64,000 nucleotides of DNA from JANSWY01 sp965267245. Lineage in GTDB: Bacteria; Bacteroidota; Bacteroidia; Cytophagales; Cyclobacteriaceae. Of the stretch, positions 9,463 through 18,971 are shown piece after piece (within the stretch, counting starts at the first letter, position 1; the number at the start of each line of letters is the position of its first letter). The stretch covers positions 4,216,001 through 4,280,000 of the forward strand of contig OZ253939.1 of assembly GCA_965267245.1 (NCBI GenBank), written 5' to 3'. The translations under genes and the position numbers were made by a program. The notes under the pieces were generated by a model. That model was not told where the DNA came from. It saw only the letters and a list, made by a program, of their open reading frames with translations, and ran no database searches.

Positions 9463-11538
9463 ATGAACAAGGCTATTGGAATAATACTGGTTTTCTTCCT
9501 TTTTTCCTGTAACCCGGAGAAAACAGAAACGCCTGTCACAATATCCGATGGGAATCCACTTCTACATAAGGGCAATGATCCGATTGCGTTTAGTGATCTA
9601 AGAAATCAACACATCAAAGAAATACTTGCTTATACTAAAGAGGAGACCAATAAGACTTTCAGTGCCATCTATGGTATACCGCAGCAAGACAGGACCTTTG
9701 CTAACACAATGAAAGCCATCGATCATGGTTCAGCTAACTTTTATCGGGTTTTCTATTTAATGAGTCTCTTAAGTGCCGTGCATCCTGATTCTGAGATAAA
9801 AAATAGTGCAAACGAAGCTCTTTTTGAATTGAATGAAATGTCAAATGCCATTCTACTTTCAGATGAACTTTATGAAGCAATGACCGAATATAATCTAACA
9901 AATGAATCCAAGGAATTACCTCCTCATGAGAAAAGATTCCTTTCCGAGAGTCTAAGGGCTTTTAGACTGAATGGATTGGGGTTACCTTCTGCTCTGAGAA
10001 AGAGAATGCGTGAGCTCAATGATAGCATTGATCATGTAGGCACTAAATTTCTATTCAATATATATGATTCAGGGGAAGAAATTGAACTTCAGGCGGATGA
10101 ATTGAAGGGGTTGTCTGAGTCGTTTATTGCATCACTAAGAAAGGAGGAAACTTCTTACTATATGCCACTTACAAACAATTCTTATTTTAATTATCTAAGA
10201 GATGCTGAATCTGAGGCTGGCAGGAAAAAAGTGTACATAAGGTTTTCAAATACAAAAGTGGAAGAGAATCTTTCCCTATTGAATGATATGCTTAGAATGA
10301 GGCAAGAACTTGCGCAACTATTAGGTTTCGAAAATTATGCCGCATATACATTGAGTACAAAAGTTCTAGATAAGCCTCAGAAGGTTTGGCAATTTTTGGA
10401 ACATCTAGATGAAAGCTCCAAATCTATTGCTCGAGATGATTATGCTGAACTGGTCGAGGTAAAAGAACAGGTTTCCATGCGAGAACAAACCGGTGAGATA
10501 AAATCTTGGAACCGATTGTATTATCAAAACATTCTTCTCAAAACCAAATACAACGTAGATATGGCCGAAATCAGCCAATATTATGAAGTTTACGCGGTTG
10601 TGAGAGGTATTATTGATACAATGGAAGAATTGTTTGATGTGGAAATTGAACAAATAAAATTTCCTTCGGTTTGGCATCAGGATGTGATGATGTTTGAAAT
10701 AAAAGAAAATGGGGAGCTTAAATCCCGTTTTTACCTGGATTTGTTTTCAAGAGACAACAAGGCATCTGGAGAATTCGCTTCTCCCATTACTTTTTCTGAG
10801 AAGATTGATGGGGAGCAAATGATTCCTTCAATGGCCCTTATCACAGGTTTTGTTCCTCCAACAAAACAGCTGCCAACTGTGCTTACACATACTGAAGTTG
10901 TTTCCCTATTTAATGTTTTCGGATTCATGCTTAGTCACAATTTCTGTGAAACAGAATTGTTTTCTCAGAATTCATTCCTTTCTGAAAGTGATTTTTCATA
11001 TGCCCCTGGGTCAGTTTTTGGAAATTTCGCATGGGAATATGATGTGATTAAGAAGTTTGCAAGGCATTATAAATCTGGGAAACTATTACCTGAGGAAGAC
11101 TTCAAAAGGTTAAAAACCACGAAAAATGTAGGCGCAGGGACCGAGACTAATAATCAGGTGCTGTTTTCTGCTATAGACCTTACCTTACATAGCCGCTACA
11201 ATGCTACAAGTTCTTCAATTCCGGATTTGGTAGCCGAACTTGAAAACGAGATATCATTATTCCCCCATGTACAGGGGACCCATTTAGAAACTTCATTTAG
11301 CCACTTGTATGAATACGGGGGAAATTATTACATGTATTTGCTTTCAGATGTGTATGCAAGCGATATGTATGCTGTTTTCAAGAAAAATGGTATTCTAAGC
11401 AAAGAAGTTGGAAAGCAATTGAAAAATAAGGTCCTAAAAAAGGGGATATCAGAAGATGAATATAATGCGGTGGTAGATTTTCTAAATCGTGAACCTTCCG
11501 ATAGTGCCTATATTAAATCTCTCATCTCACCAAATTAA
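9463..11538 (+). CDS. M3-peptidase-like lipoprotein lacking the zinc-binding residues
   Basis: A 691-residue protein with a lipoprotein signal (lipobox cysteine at residue 16, FLFSC) and the overall sequence pattern of M3 oligopeptidases of the thimet/Dcp type. The zinc motif HEFGH expected after LLTHTEVVSLF is replaced by NVFGF (residues 484-488, bases 10912-10926). The downstream glutamate that is the third metal ligand in the family is a tyrosine (residue 513, SYAPG instead of VEAPS). The C-terminal substrate-binding region with FSHLYEYGGNYYMYL is well kept. It should therefore be a catalytically inactive pseudo-peptidase that is still constrained. Its stop overlaps the radA start by one base, but a functional link with RadA is not implied. 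Confidence 0.82.
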   Translation: MNKAIGIILVFFLFSCNPEKTETPVTISDGNPLLHKGNDPIAFSDLRNQHIKEILAYTKEETNKTFSAIYGIPQQDRTFANTMKAIDHGSANFYRVFYLMSLLSAVHPDSEIKNSANEALFELNEMSNAILLSDELYEAMTEYNLTNESKELPPHEKRFLSESLRAFRLNGLGLPSALRKRMRELNDSIDHVGTKFLFNIYDSGEEIELQADELKGLSESFIASLRKEETSYYMPLTNNSYFNYLRDAESEAGRKKVYIRFSNTKVEENLSLLNDMLRMRQELAQLLGFENYAAYTLSTKVLDKPQKVWQFLEHLDESSKSIARDDYAELVEVKEQVSMREQTGEIKSWNRLYYQNILLKTKYNVDMAEISQYYEVYAVVRGIIDTMEELFDVEIEQIKFPSVWHQDVMMFEIKENGELKSRFYLDLFSRDNKASGEFASPITFSEKIDGEQMIPSMALITGFVPPTKQLPTVLTHTEVVSLFNVFGFMLSHNFCETELFSQNSFLSESDFSYAPGSVFGNFAWEYDVIKKFARHYKSGKLLPEEDFKRLKTTKNVGAGTETNNQVLFSAIDLTLHSRYNATSSSIPDLVAELENEISLFPHVQGTHLETSFSHLYEYGGNYYMYLLSDVYASDMYAVFKKNGILSKEVGKQLKNKVLKKGISEDEYNAVVDFLNREPSDSAYIKSLISPN

Positions 11539-12911
11539 TGGCCAAAGTCAAAACCACCTTTTTCTGTCAAAATTGTGGCGCCCAATCACCAAAATGGGTA
11601 GGAAAATGTAGTTCTTGTGGTGAATGGAATACCTATGTTGAGGAGGTGGTGCAAAAACCAACTAAGAATGATGCAGGTTGGGAAAATATAAGCACCTCAA
11701 AGCGCACAAATAGCTCAAAACCCATTTCAGAAGTTGTTTACGATGAGAGAGAACGCATCACAACTAATGACAATGAACTAAACCGTGTGCTTGGTGGAGG
11801 AATTGTTCCGGGTTCGTTGGTACTGATTGGGGGTGAACCAGGAATTGGCAAATCCACCTTGATGCTTCAGCTGGCACTCTCCATTGGTCAGAAAGTGGTT
11901 TATGTATCCGGAGAAGAGAGTGAACAGCAACTGAAAATGAGAGCAGATCGGATTGGCATGCAGAAATCATCAAACTGTCACGTCTTGGCCGAAACATCAC
12001 TCACAAATGTTTTTCATGATTTTGTAAACACTGCCCCAGATGTTGTAATTATTGACTCTATACAAACCATTTTCACCAATGAAATAGAATCTGCTGCTGG
12101 AAGCATCTCACAGGTAAGAGAATGTACCGCTCAGTTAATGAAATTTGCCAAGCAATCCGGAACACCAGTTTTTCTGGTAGGTCATATTACAAAAGAAGGA
12201 ACCCTGGCAGGGCCGAAGGTTTTAGAGCATATGGTAGATACTGTTTTGCAATTTGAGGGTGACAGGCACCTCACATACCGCATCCTACGCACCACTAAAA
12301 ACCGATTTGGTTCTACCTCTGAATTAGGAATATATGAGATGCTATCATCAGGGTTGAGAGAAGTTTCCAATCCATCTGAGATATTAATATCTCAAAAGGA
12401 TGAAGACATTAGTGGCGTCACTATTGCTGCGACTATTGAAGGAAACAGGCCATTGATGATAGAGCTGCAGGCACTCGTCTCACCCGCTACTTACGGCAAC
12501 CCTCAGCGGTCAGCCACAGGTTTTGATTTGAAACGATTGAATATGATTTTAGCTGTACTTGAGAAAAGATATGGTTTGAAATTGAGCACTCAGGATGTGT
12601 TTTTGAATGTAGCAGGCGGAATAAAAGTTATTGATCCGGCACTGGACCTGGCAGTTTGCCTCTCAATTTTCAGTAGCTATGAAGAAATCAACATTCCTTC
12701 TTCGGTTTGTTTTGCTGCCGAGGTAGGTCTTGGAGGGGAGGTGCGGGCGATTAGCCGAATTGAAAACCGGATTTCTGAAGCTGAGAAATTGGGGTTTTCC
12801 CAAATTTTTGTCTCTCGTAATAATATGAAAGGTCTTGATATTTCCGGGTTCAAAATTGAAATCACACCTGTTGGGAAACTGAGTGATGTATTTGGAAATC
12901 TCTTTGGTTAG
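11538..12911 (+). CDS. radA: DNA repair protein RadA (Sms)
   Basis: A 457-residue RadA, a DnaB-like branch-migration ATPase that works with RecA in recombination. An N-terminal four-cysteine zinc finger (CQNCG...CSSCG, residues 10-28) is followed by the Walker A motif GEPGIGKST (Lys105). The RadA-specific KNRFG motif is near residue 255, and a C-terminal Lon-like domain covers about residues 290-457. The start overlaps the preceding stop (TAATG), giving translational coupling. The 3' end overlaps the convergent DUF5723 gene by 4 bases. Confidence 0.97.
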   Translation: MAKVKTTFFCQNCGAQSPKWVGKCSSCGEWNTYVEEVVQKPTKNDAGWENISTSKRTNSSKPISEVVYDERERITTNDNELNRVLGGGIVPGSLVLIGGEPGIGKSTLMLQLALSIGQKVVYVSGEESEQQLKMRADRIGMQKSSNCHVLAETSLTNVFHDFVNTAPDVVIIDSIQTIFTNEIESAAGSISQVRECTAQLMKFAKQSGTPVFLVGHITKEGTLAGPKVLEHMVDTVLQFEGDRHLTYRILRTTKNRFGSTSELGIYEMLSSGLREVSNPSEILISQKDEDISGVTIAATIEGNRPLMIELQALVSPATYGNPQRSATGFDLKRLNMILAVLEKRYGLKLSTQDVFLNVAGGIKVIDPALDLAVCLSIFSSYEEINIPSSVCFAAEVGLGGEVRAISRIENRISEAEKLGFSQIFVSRNNMKGLDISGFKIEITPVGKLSDVFGNLFG

Positions 12912-14353
12912 GATTTCTTGGAAGGTTTAATGATCTTTTTCTTCTGCTGCTTTGGTATAACAAGGTATATTTTTTCCTTGCTTTTCACTTTCACATCATC
13001 ACCGCCAAGAAACCTAAATTTATCAGGTGAGCTTGACTTACCTTTCTTATTGGTCCTACCAAAGATCAGGTTCATGCCAAATGACAAGCTCAAGTTCCTT
13101 ACTTTGGTCGCATTGTACCCAATTAATCGATCAGATGCCATATAAAACTGGTAAAAACCAGCATCTACTACCATTGACCCCCCAATATTTAGAAAGTGTT
13201 GGGGTAGTCGTGTTACATTCAGGTTGACTAGAACATGTTTGTTTAACCTTCGTCTCATTCCAGCTGCAATGCTTAACTGCGTTTTACCGTACAGGAAACG
13301 GGTTGAAATTGACGATACTAGGTCTGTTTTTTGGTCAATTCTATAATTTCCCGATACTAAGGCTGTCACAGGATTCCAGTCGGTAAATGCATTATCGGTG
13401 GTTACCCTCTGGAATCTTCTTCCCAGTGAGTCCTCCAGGGATTGGATTAAATCAGTATTGTTTTTGATATCCAGACCCCCATATGAGAAAGTGGTGTCAA
13501 TTATAGTATAGTTTCTCAGGAACTCTTTCCAGCTTATGAATCCAAAGTCTTTGACACTGGCGTCAATTGTCGTGCGGGAATTTAGATTGTAACTTATTCC
13601 CAAATCCAATCCCACCCCAAGGTTTTTGTTAGCGATCGAATGTGGAAATGGGAAACCCTCCTCATCAAAAATATCATATCCGGAAATATTCAATATGCCA
13701 TTTTGAATAGAGAAATCAGTTGTGTAGTTATCTCTGGAAGTGATCATGGAAGCGCTGAAATTACCAGGTGTGGAAATACCCATCTGTCCATTCAGGAGTT
13801 TTAAACGATAGCCCCAGGTAATGCCGTTATTATCATTAAATCGGGTGTAACTGAATCCGAATTCCCTGTAATACCTTGCTTTTAACCCAAATCCATTCAG
13901 GTTTATTTTTTTCCCAACATATTGAAGATTTCCGTTTACAGCCAGGTTTAGCAATGTTTTTGGATGCTGGAAATCAAAGTCAAACCTTTCATTACTGAAT
14001 ATGCTTATTGCGGCATCAGTACCACGGTACCCAATTGAAAAATCAGTGGTTTTGAACTGAAAATGGGTAAGGTTATTTCGTTTCAGATGACCCAGGAGTT
14101 GTTCCAAATCGATTAACTCATCACCCTCATTGTTTTCCGAAATAAGTTGGGAGTAGGAAAACCTGTTATTGTAGGATAGAGAAACCTGTGACAATATAGG
14201 AACGCCAACAAACCATTTGCCTTCTGGAAAGAAAGCGGGGTTCAATTCATTATTCTGCAATATTGAATTGGACAAATGTAATTGCGAAAGTTGCCCATAT
14301 GTACCGGATTCTAATAGCAATAATGCAATAAACATTAATAGAATTTTTCTCAT
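12908..14353 (-). CDS. DUF5723-type outer-membrane beta-barrel protein
   Basis: A 481-residue exported protein. A signal peptide ends near residue 20 (ESGTYGQ). The mature part begins with a segment typical of Bacteroidota barrel families (LSNSILQNNELNPAFFPEGKWFVGVPIL) and continues with many alternating, aromatic-rich beta strands. The C-terminal 40 residues are highly basic and probably lie outside the barrel. It matches what I remember of the DUF5723 family. Its start shares one base with the stop of the upstream lipoprotein gene, so the two products are likely partners in the outer membrane. The function is unknown. Confidence 0.75.
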   Translation of the reverse strand: MRKILLMFIALLLLESGTYGQLSQLHLSNSILQNNELNPAFFPEGKWFVGVPILSQVSLSYNNRFSYSQLISENNEGDELIDLEQLLGHLKRNNLTHFQFKTTDFSIGYRGTDAAISIFSNERFDFDFQHPKTLLNLAVNGNLQYVGKKINLNGFGLKARYYREFGFSYTRFNDNNGITWGYRLKLLNGQMGISTPGNFSASMITSRDNYTTDFSIQNGILNISGYDIFDEEGFPFPHSIANKNLGVGLDLGISYNLNSRTTIDASVKDFGFISWKEFLRNYTIIDTTFSYGGLDIKNNTDLIQSLEDSLGRRFQRVTTDNAFTDWNPVTALVSGNYRIDQKTDLVSSISTRFLYGKTQLSIAAGMRRRLNKHVLVNLNVTRLPQHFLNIGGSMVVDAGFYQFYMASDRLIGYNATKVRNLSLSFGMNLIFGRTNKKGKSSSPDKFRFLGGDDVKVKSKEKIYLVIPKQQKKKIIKPSKKS

Positions 14354-15945
14354 TAGAATTTCAGGTTGGTTGATCCCGCCAGTGAAAGGTTTATCCTTAA
14401 GGCTTGAGAATTGTAAAGTGAAAAGTATTCCCTACGGGTATTTCTGGGACTACTCATTTCAAATACTGCCCTGATGGTATAGGTTTCCCGAAGCGCAATT
14501 AATGCTTCACGATCCAGGTTAATACTTGATGTGCTCTCAACTGGACCAATGAGATCACCTTCTATATTGAATTCCGGGGAATCAAATACCACAATAGTGA
14601 GTGACTCATATAGCACCTGAGCAAGTGAATCATCAAAGAACAATTTAATTCTCCCATCAAACGGCAGTTCATTTACTGTAGTGACAATTAAGGCCACAGA
14701 ATCAATTTCTTCCTGATCAAATACACCATTGATCTTGAAATCCAGCGTTTGTTGGAAATTTTCAAGTCTTACTTCTAAAGGCATAAAGATAGTTACGACG
14801 GTTTCCATGCTGCTTTGATTGGTGAGATAATTAGACTGATTTTCATTCTCAGGATTTGTGTAACCGGTGATTGGAAAATAAAAGTCATCTGGACCAAACG
14901 CGATGAGATCTTGTATACTGGAATTGTCTTTGTTGATTTCAATCTCAGTTTCTACAGGTTCGAAAATATTTTCCTTGTTGTAGTCAACCAATTGTATATC
15001 AGAAGTGATTTGACCTGTCAAAAAAGTAGAGTCAGATCTTGAGGAATTTTTCCCATAGATATTATCCAGGGACAGACCGAATGGAATCCCAAAGGAATTA
15101 TTAAAAGACAGTGAAATCTCAGGTGCGTTTAAGTATAACCCTTCCCCTGTCGCTTTGGAGAGAAAATCAAAATTTATACTTTCAGTAGAAACATTGATGG
15201 TATCAATTCCGAAGTATCCAAAAATTTGTTCAAATTCCTGGTCTTCATAAGTCAATTCAAATATTAAACTGTCAAATTCACTAATGCCGTCTCCTGGGAA
15301 AATGGTTAGATCTCCAGATATCGATGCTTTGAAAGTGTTCTGAAGATTACCCTGACTTAGGAAAGTTTTGTGATTGACAAGATTGGTTGATCCTTCGTGG
15401 ACTCCCTTCGCAGGAATAACAACATCGAAAGCTACAGCCTCATCATTTAATGTATTAACAGTATTGTGAATCAAAATATTTATATCAACCTCACCCTGAA
15501 AATTCGAAATGATTCGATAAGAAAGCTTTCCTGATTCATAGAAAACAGAATCAATTTGCTCTTCATTATTAGCGGGATACTCGAATGTAAATTCTTTTTC
15601 AAGTGGAATAACTACTGGTAAACTACCTGCAGTCACATTAAGCATTGGGTTTAAACCACCGGAACTGTTTATATCCTCTATATTCACCAGGTCCTCATCG
15701 GCTTCATAATGTGAGGTGTCTGAATAAATGAGGGTGATTATTTGAGAGCCATCATCTGACTCAAAGACGGTTGTGTCCTCAATGACATCATAAAACAATT
15801 CTTCTACAGTATAGGTAGCGAATCCTAGTGGAACTGCTACACTAGGTGTTAAGTCTTGAAGTTTTACATTATCAAATTCCAGATCATTGATGTTGCAACC
15901 CGCAAATAATAGAATAATCGCCCAAATTGGGTGTCTGAGTTTCAT
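14353..15945 (-). CDS. Large beta-rich lipoprotein, partner of the DUF5723 protein
   Basis: A 530-residue protein with a clear lipoprotein signal (lipobox LFAGC, cysteine at residue 17). The mature region is acidic, rich in Asn, Ser, Thr and beta strands, and has no recognisable catalytic motif. Repeated stretches with Glu-Phe-Asp-Ser-Leu patterns suggest several Ig-like or jelly-roll domains. The gene overlaps the DUF5723 barrel gene by one base, which argues for a two-component surface assembly. I do not recognise the family. Confidence 0.72.
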   Translation of the reverse strand: MKLRHPIWAIILLFAGCNINDLEFDNVKLQDLTPSVAVPLGFATYTVEELFYDVIEDTTVFESDDGSQIITLIYSDTSHYEADEDLVNIEDINSSGGLNPMLNVTAGSLPVVIPLEKEFTFEYPANNEEQIDSVFYESGKLSYRIISNFQGEVDINILIHNTVNTLNDEAVAFDVVIPAKGVHEGSTNLVNHKTFLSQGNLQNTFKASISGDLTIFPGDGISEFDSLIFELTYEDQEFEQIFGYFGIDTINVSTESINFDFLSKATGEGLYLNAPEISLSFNNSFGIPFGLSLDNIYGKNSSRSDSTFLTGQITSDIQLVDYNKENIFEPVETEIEINKDNSSIQDLIAFGPDDFYFPITGYTNPENENQSNYLTNQSSMETVVTIFMPLEVRLENFQQTLDFKINGVFDQEEIDSVALIVTTVNELPFDGRIKLFFDDSLAQVLYESLTIVVFDSPEFNIEGDLIGPVESTSSINLDREALIALRETYTIRAVFEMSSPRNTRREYFSLYNSQALRINLSLAGSTNLKF

Positions 15946-15980
15946 AGTAATAGTGTGTACACTCTTCTAACGCAATAAAT

Positions 15981-16898
15981 TCATTTAAGTATGTGACCGT
16001 AGCGGTTATTAAAGCCAGAAATTCCCTGTAAACCACCTGTGTGAATGGCAAGGATTTTAGTTCCGGTACGAAAATAGTTCTTCTTTATTAAATCAAACAA
16101 TCCAAACATCATTTTACCAGTATATATTGGGTCCAATGGAATTCCATTCTTTTGTTTGAATTCATTGATGAAGTTAATAAGTTCCATGTTCCATTTGGCG
16201 TATCCACCAAAATGATAATCTTCAATTAATCTCCAATTGGTCCCCGTTTTCCGTTGGCTTAGTTGCTCAATTGTGTTTAACAAAGATTTATCCCTTAAAA
16301 CAGGCATAACCAACACTTGCTGATTTTCTATTGCAGATTTTATAATACCTGCTGCAGTACCTCCAGTTCCAGCTGGAACTACGATGAAATCATAGGATTG
16401 AGTTGCCTCACTTAGAATCTCCTCTGTACCATAGACAGCTAAGTCATTAGTTCCCCCCTCCGGAATTAAGAAAAAGTCACCATAAATACTTTTCAATTTA
16501 TTGATGAAAGCAATCGAGGTTTTGTCTTTATAGGTCGTCCTGCTTATGAAATGCAGCTTCATATGGTTAGAAGAAGCTCGTTGCAATGTTTCATTCGAAT
16601 AGGGATTCAATTCTTCTCCGCGAATCACTCCGATCGATTCAATGCCTTCCAGATAAGCACATACAGCAGTTGCAGCGATGTGGTTTGAATATGCTCCCCC
16701 AAAGGTTAGAATTTTGTTGAATCCTTGTTTTTTAGCCTCCAGGAGATTGTATTTCAGCTTCCACCATTTGTTTCCGGAAATGTATGGGTGAATCTGGTCT
16801 TCTCTTTTTATTGCAAGTGTAACTCCTTCTTCCAGCAAGGAGTCCTTAATTTCATCAATGGCTACATCATTCGGATCGGAAAAAATGGATTCATTCAT
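15981..16898 (-). CDS. PLP-dependent D-cysteine desulfhydrase / ACC deaminase family protein
   Basis: A 305-residue fold-type II PLP enzyme of the family of D-cysteine desulfhydrase and 1-aminocyclopropane-1-carboxylate deaminase. The PLP lysine is in SGNKWWKLKYNL. The phosphate and substrate regions FGGAYSNHIAATA and PAGTGGTAAGI are present, and the C-terminus holds the HTGGLQG motif. I chose the ATG at 16898 (MNESIF) because the longer frame, which reaches 17042, would overlap rluD on the other strand by 81 bases. Substrate cannot be settled from sequence; D-cysteine or another D-amino acid is more likely than ACC outside plant-associated bacteria. Confidence 0.85.
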   Translation of the reverse strand: MNESIFSDPNDVAIDEIKDSLLEEGVTLAIKREDQIHPYISGNKWWKLKYNLLEAKKQGFNKILTFGGAYSNHIAATAVCAYLEGIESIGVIRGEELNPYSNETLQRASSNHMKLHFISRTTYKDKTSIAFINKLKSIYGDFFLIPEGGTNDLAVYGTEEILSEATQSYDFIVVPAGTGGTAAGIIKSAIENQQVLVMPVLRDKSLLNTIEQLSQRKTGTNWRLIEDYHFGGYAKWNMELINFINEFKQKNGIPLDPIYTGKMMFGLFDLIKKNYFRTGTKILAIHTGGLQGISGFNNRYGHILK

Positions 16899-16948
16899 TC
16901 TTTTTTGGGATATCTGGTGCGAAAATAATGCACTAGCATTCCAAATGC

Positions 16949-16956
16949 TATCTTTG
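16949..16956 (+). promoter_or_regulatory. Bacteroidota-type -7 element upstream of rluD
   Basis: The sequence TATCTTTG fits the TAnnTTTG consensus of Bacteroidota promoters exactly. It ends only 5 bases before the ATG of rluD, so a transcript from it would start at or next to the start codon, i.e. be leaderless. No convincing TTG at the -33 distance is seen. Confidence 0.4.
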
Positions 16957-16961
16957 CAGCC

Positions 16962-17993
16962 ATGAGCGAGAACCAGGAACAGGTAGAAGAAAACGACGAA
17001 TTGTTTGAACATCACCGAATTGTTGTTGATCCGAAACAGCAATTATTAAGAATTGATAAATTCCTGATGGACCGATTGCCCAATGTAACCAGGAATAAGC
17101 TCCAGGATGCTATAAAAAATGGGTTTGTGAAGGTTAACGACAAAGAAGTTAAACCAAACCATAAAATACATCCTGAAGATATTATTACTATTGCTTTACC
17201 GGAACCTCCGCGAGAAACTGAGGTTGTTCCTGAAAATATTCCTCTTAACATTGTTTTTGAAGATGATCATCTCTTAGTAGTCAATAAACCAGCAGGAATG
17301 GTTGTCCATCCTGCTTATCAAAATTGGACAGGCACCTTAGTTAACGCGCTGACCTATCATTTTCAGAACCTCCCTACCATGCCAGAGAATGAGGGAAGAC
17401 CAGGATTGGTCCATCGAATAGACAAGGACACAAGTGGATTGTTGGTAATTGCGAAAAGTGAAAAGGCAATGACCGGTCTGGCCAAGCAGTTTTTTGACCA
17501 CTCCATCGAGAGGACATATTACGCACTTGTCTGGGGCGAACCTACTGAACAAAAAGGCACAATTGATGTAAACCTGGGAAGAAGCCTGAAAGACCGAAGG
17601 ATCACTGCGGCTTTTCCGGAAGGTGATTTTGGAAGACATGCCATTACACATTATGAAGTTTTGGAAAATTTGAGATATGTAAGCCTCATAAAATGCAACC
17701 TGGAAACTGGTCGCACCCACCAGATTAGAGCACATATGAAACACCTGGGACATCCTATATTCAATGATGCCACTTACACAGGGGATAAAATTCATAAAGG
17801 AACTATGTTTTCCAAGTACAAACAGTTCGTGGAAAACTGCTTCAAAACCATACCCAGACAGGCCCTTCATGCTAAATCACTAGGGTTTGTACACCCGGTC
17901 ACAAAAAAGTTTCTGCAATTTGATTCAGAATTACCTTCTGATTTTCAGGAGGTTATGGAGAAATGGAGAAATTATGTAAAATTTCATGAGTAA
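16962..17993 (+). CDS. rluD: RluA/RluD-family ribosomal large-subunit pseudouridine synthase
   Basis: A 343-residue enzyme that converts specific uridines of 23S rRNA to pseudouridine. An acidic N-terminus is followed by an S4 RNA-binding domain (about residues 25-85, LRIDKFLMDRLPNVTRNKLQ). The catalytic domain contains the HRIDKDTSGLLV motif with its nucleophilic aspartate, plus a downstream GRTHQIRAHM motif. All are intact. RluD, rather than RluB or RluC, is the best guess from the S4 domain and NKPAGMVVHP. It is divergent from the PLP enzyme gene. Confidence 0.92.
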   Translation: MSENQEQVEENDELFEHHRIVVDPKQQLLRIDKFLMDRLPNVTRNKLQDAIKNGFVKVNDKEVKPNHKIHPEDIITIALPEPPRETEVVPENIPLNIVFEDDHLLVVNKPAGMVVHPAYQNWTGTLVNALTYHFQNLPTMPENEGRPGLVHRIDKDTSGLLVIAKSEKAMTGLAKQFFDHSIERTYYALVWGEPTEQKGTIDVNLGRSLKDRRITAAFPEGDFGRHAITHYEVLENLRYVSLIKCNLETGRTHQIRAHMKHLGHPIFNDATYTGDKIHKGTMFSKYKQFVENCFKTIPRQALHAKSLGFVHPVTKKFLQFDSELPSDFQEVMEKWRNYVKFHE

Positions 17994-18063
17994 CATCTTG
18001 TGACTTTCTGAAAGTACCGGTATTCTAACAGTACAATATGTGATGAAACTTTAACTGGCAATT

Positions 18064-18630
18064 TTGACAAAAGGCGGAGCTATCGGACCATTACCAAATG
18101 AAGAGCAAATCATTAATGCTGCCAAAAAGGATTTCCGGGCTTTTGAACCGCTTTATGATCATTATTATGAACAGATCTTCAGGTTTGTCTTAAGGAGAAC
18201 TGATGATGAAGAACTGGCAGCCGATTTGGTTTCACAGACATTTTTGAAAGCGATTAACAGCCTCAAATCTTTCAGGTACATGGGGGTACCGTTTGGAGCC
18301 TGGTTATATAAAATTGCTGGCAATGAAGTGAAAAAACATTATAGGTCTAAGGGTGCAAAACAGGTTTTTAGTCTTGAGGAGCACCAGATTTCAGAGATAA
18401 TTGACCTGGAAGGAGAAGACAATGTTGATGATCAGGTTAAAGAATTGATTAATTTATTAGCTGACCTGGATGATGTGGAGCTTTCAGTGATAGAAATGCG
18501 TTTCTTTGAAGAGAAAAGCTTTAAGGAGATGGCCTTTATCCTTGATCAAAAAGAGAGTGCCGTAAAAATGAGAACATACAGGACATTGGAAAAACTAAAG
18601 GGTCACTTGAAAATTAAGATCGATGACTAA
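18064..18630 (+). CDS. ECF-type RNA polymerase sigma factor
   Basis: A 188-residue sigma-70-family factor of extracytoplasmic-function size. Region 2 covers about residues 25-95, with ADLVSQTFLKAINSL and a WLYKIAGNEVKKHYR stretch, and region 4 covers about residues 130-185 (EMRFFEEKSFKEMAFILDQKESAVKMRTYR). Translation seems to begin at a TTG at 18064. The next gene starts within the last 8 bases and encodes a small single-pass membrane protein that could act as its regulator. A TonB-like gene follows 70 bases further on, so an envelope-stress or uptake-related regulon is plausible. Confidence 0.92.
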   Translation: MTKGGAIGPLPNEEQIINAAKKDFRAFEPLYDHYYEQIFRFVLRRTDDEELAADLVSQTFLKAINSLKSFRYMGVPFGAWLYKIAGNEVKKHYRSKGAKQVFSLEEHQISEIIDLEGEDNVDDQVKELINLLADLDDVELSVIEMRFFEEKSFKEMAFILDQKESAVKMRTYRTLEKLKGHLKIKIDD

Positions 18631-18901
18631 GCACGATATCAGAATACGAAGAGGTGCTTTTTCCAAGGGGCAGATTGAACGACACAAAGATTTTCAGAAG
18701 TTCAGTGGCCTGGTGGAAAGAGATCGGGGCGGAGGTTTCGGTCAGAAGTTCTGGGTTGTGCTGATTACGGTATTATTCTTCCTGGCGATCATCTTGTTTG
18801 GATACTTCAAGCTAAAGGAAGACCGAGAGGACAGGAAATTTAAAGTGCCAGAAATTGAACAAACAGAAGATAATAATAAAAAAAGTAGTACTATAAATTG
18901 A
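18623..18901 (+). CDS. Small single-pass membrane protein coupled to the sigma factor
   Basis: A 92-residue protein. It has a basic N-terminal cytoplasmic segment of about 45 residues (RIRRGAFSKGQIERH...), one membrane helix at about residues 47-63 (FWVVLITVLFFLAIILFGYF) and a charged C-terminal tail of about 30 residues. Its start codon overlaps the sigma factor stop by 8 bases (ATGACTAA), the usual layout for sigma and anti-sigma pairs. The topology fits an anti-sigma factor with the sigma-binding part in the cytoplasm, but no known anti-sigma domain is recognisable. Calling it an anti-sigma factor is inference from position and topology. Confidence 0.7.
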   Translation: MTKHDIRIRRGAFSKGQIERHKDFQKFSGLVERDRGGGFGQKFWVVLITVLFFLAIILFGYFKLKEDREDRKFKVPEIEQTEDNNKKSSTIN

Positions 18902-18917
18902 TTGGCAGCCGCCAATC
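18900..18917 (+). other. Short perfect hairpin after the small membrane protein
   Basis: Seven-base inverted repeats GATTGGC and GCCAATC flank an AGCC loop, directly after the stop codon. No T-run follows, so this is not a standard terminator. It may protect the 3' end or separate the sigma pair from the TonB-like gene. Confidence 0.4.
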
Positions 18918-18971
18918 GCCGATCCCGGGTTCGGTTTTAAGATTTTATGTTGAATCCTAAAACTGAAAAAA

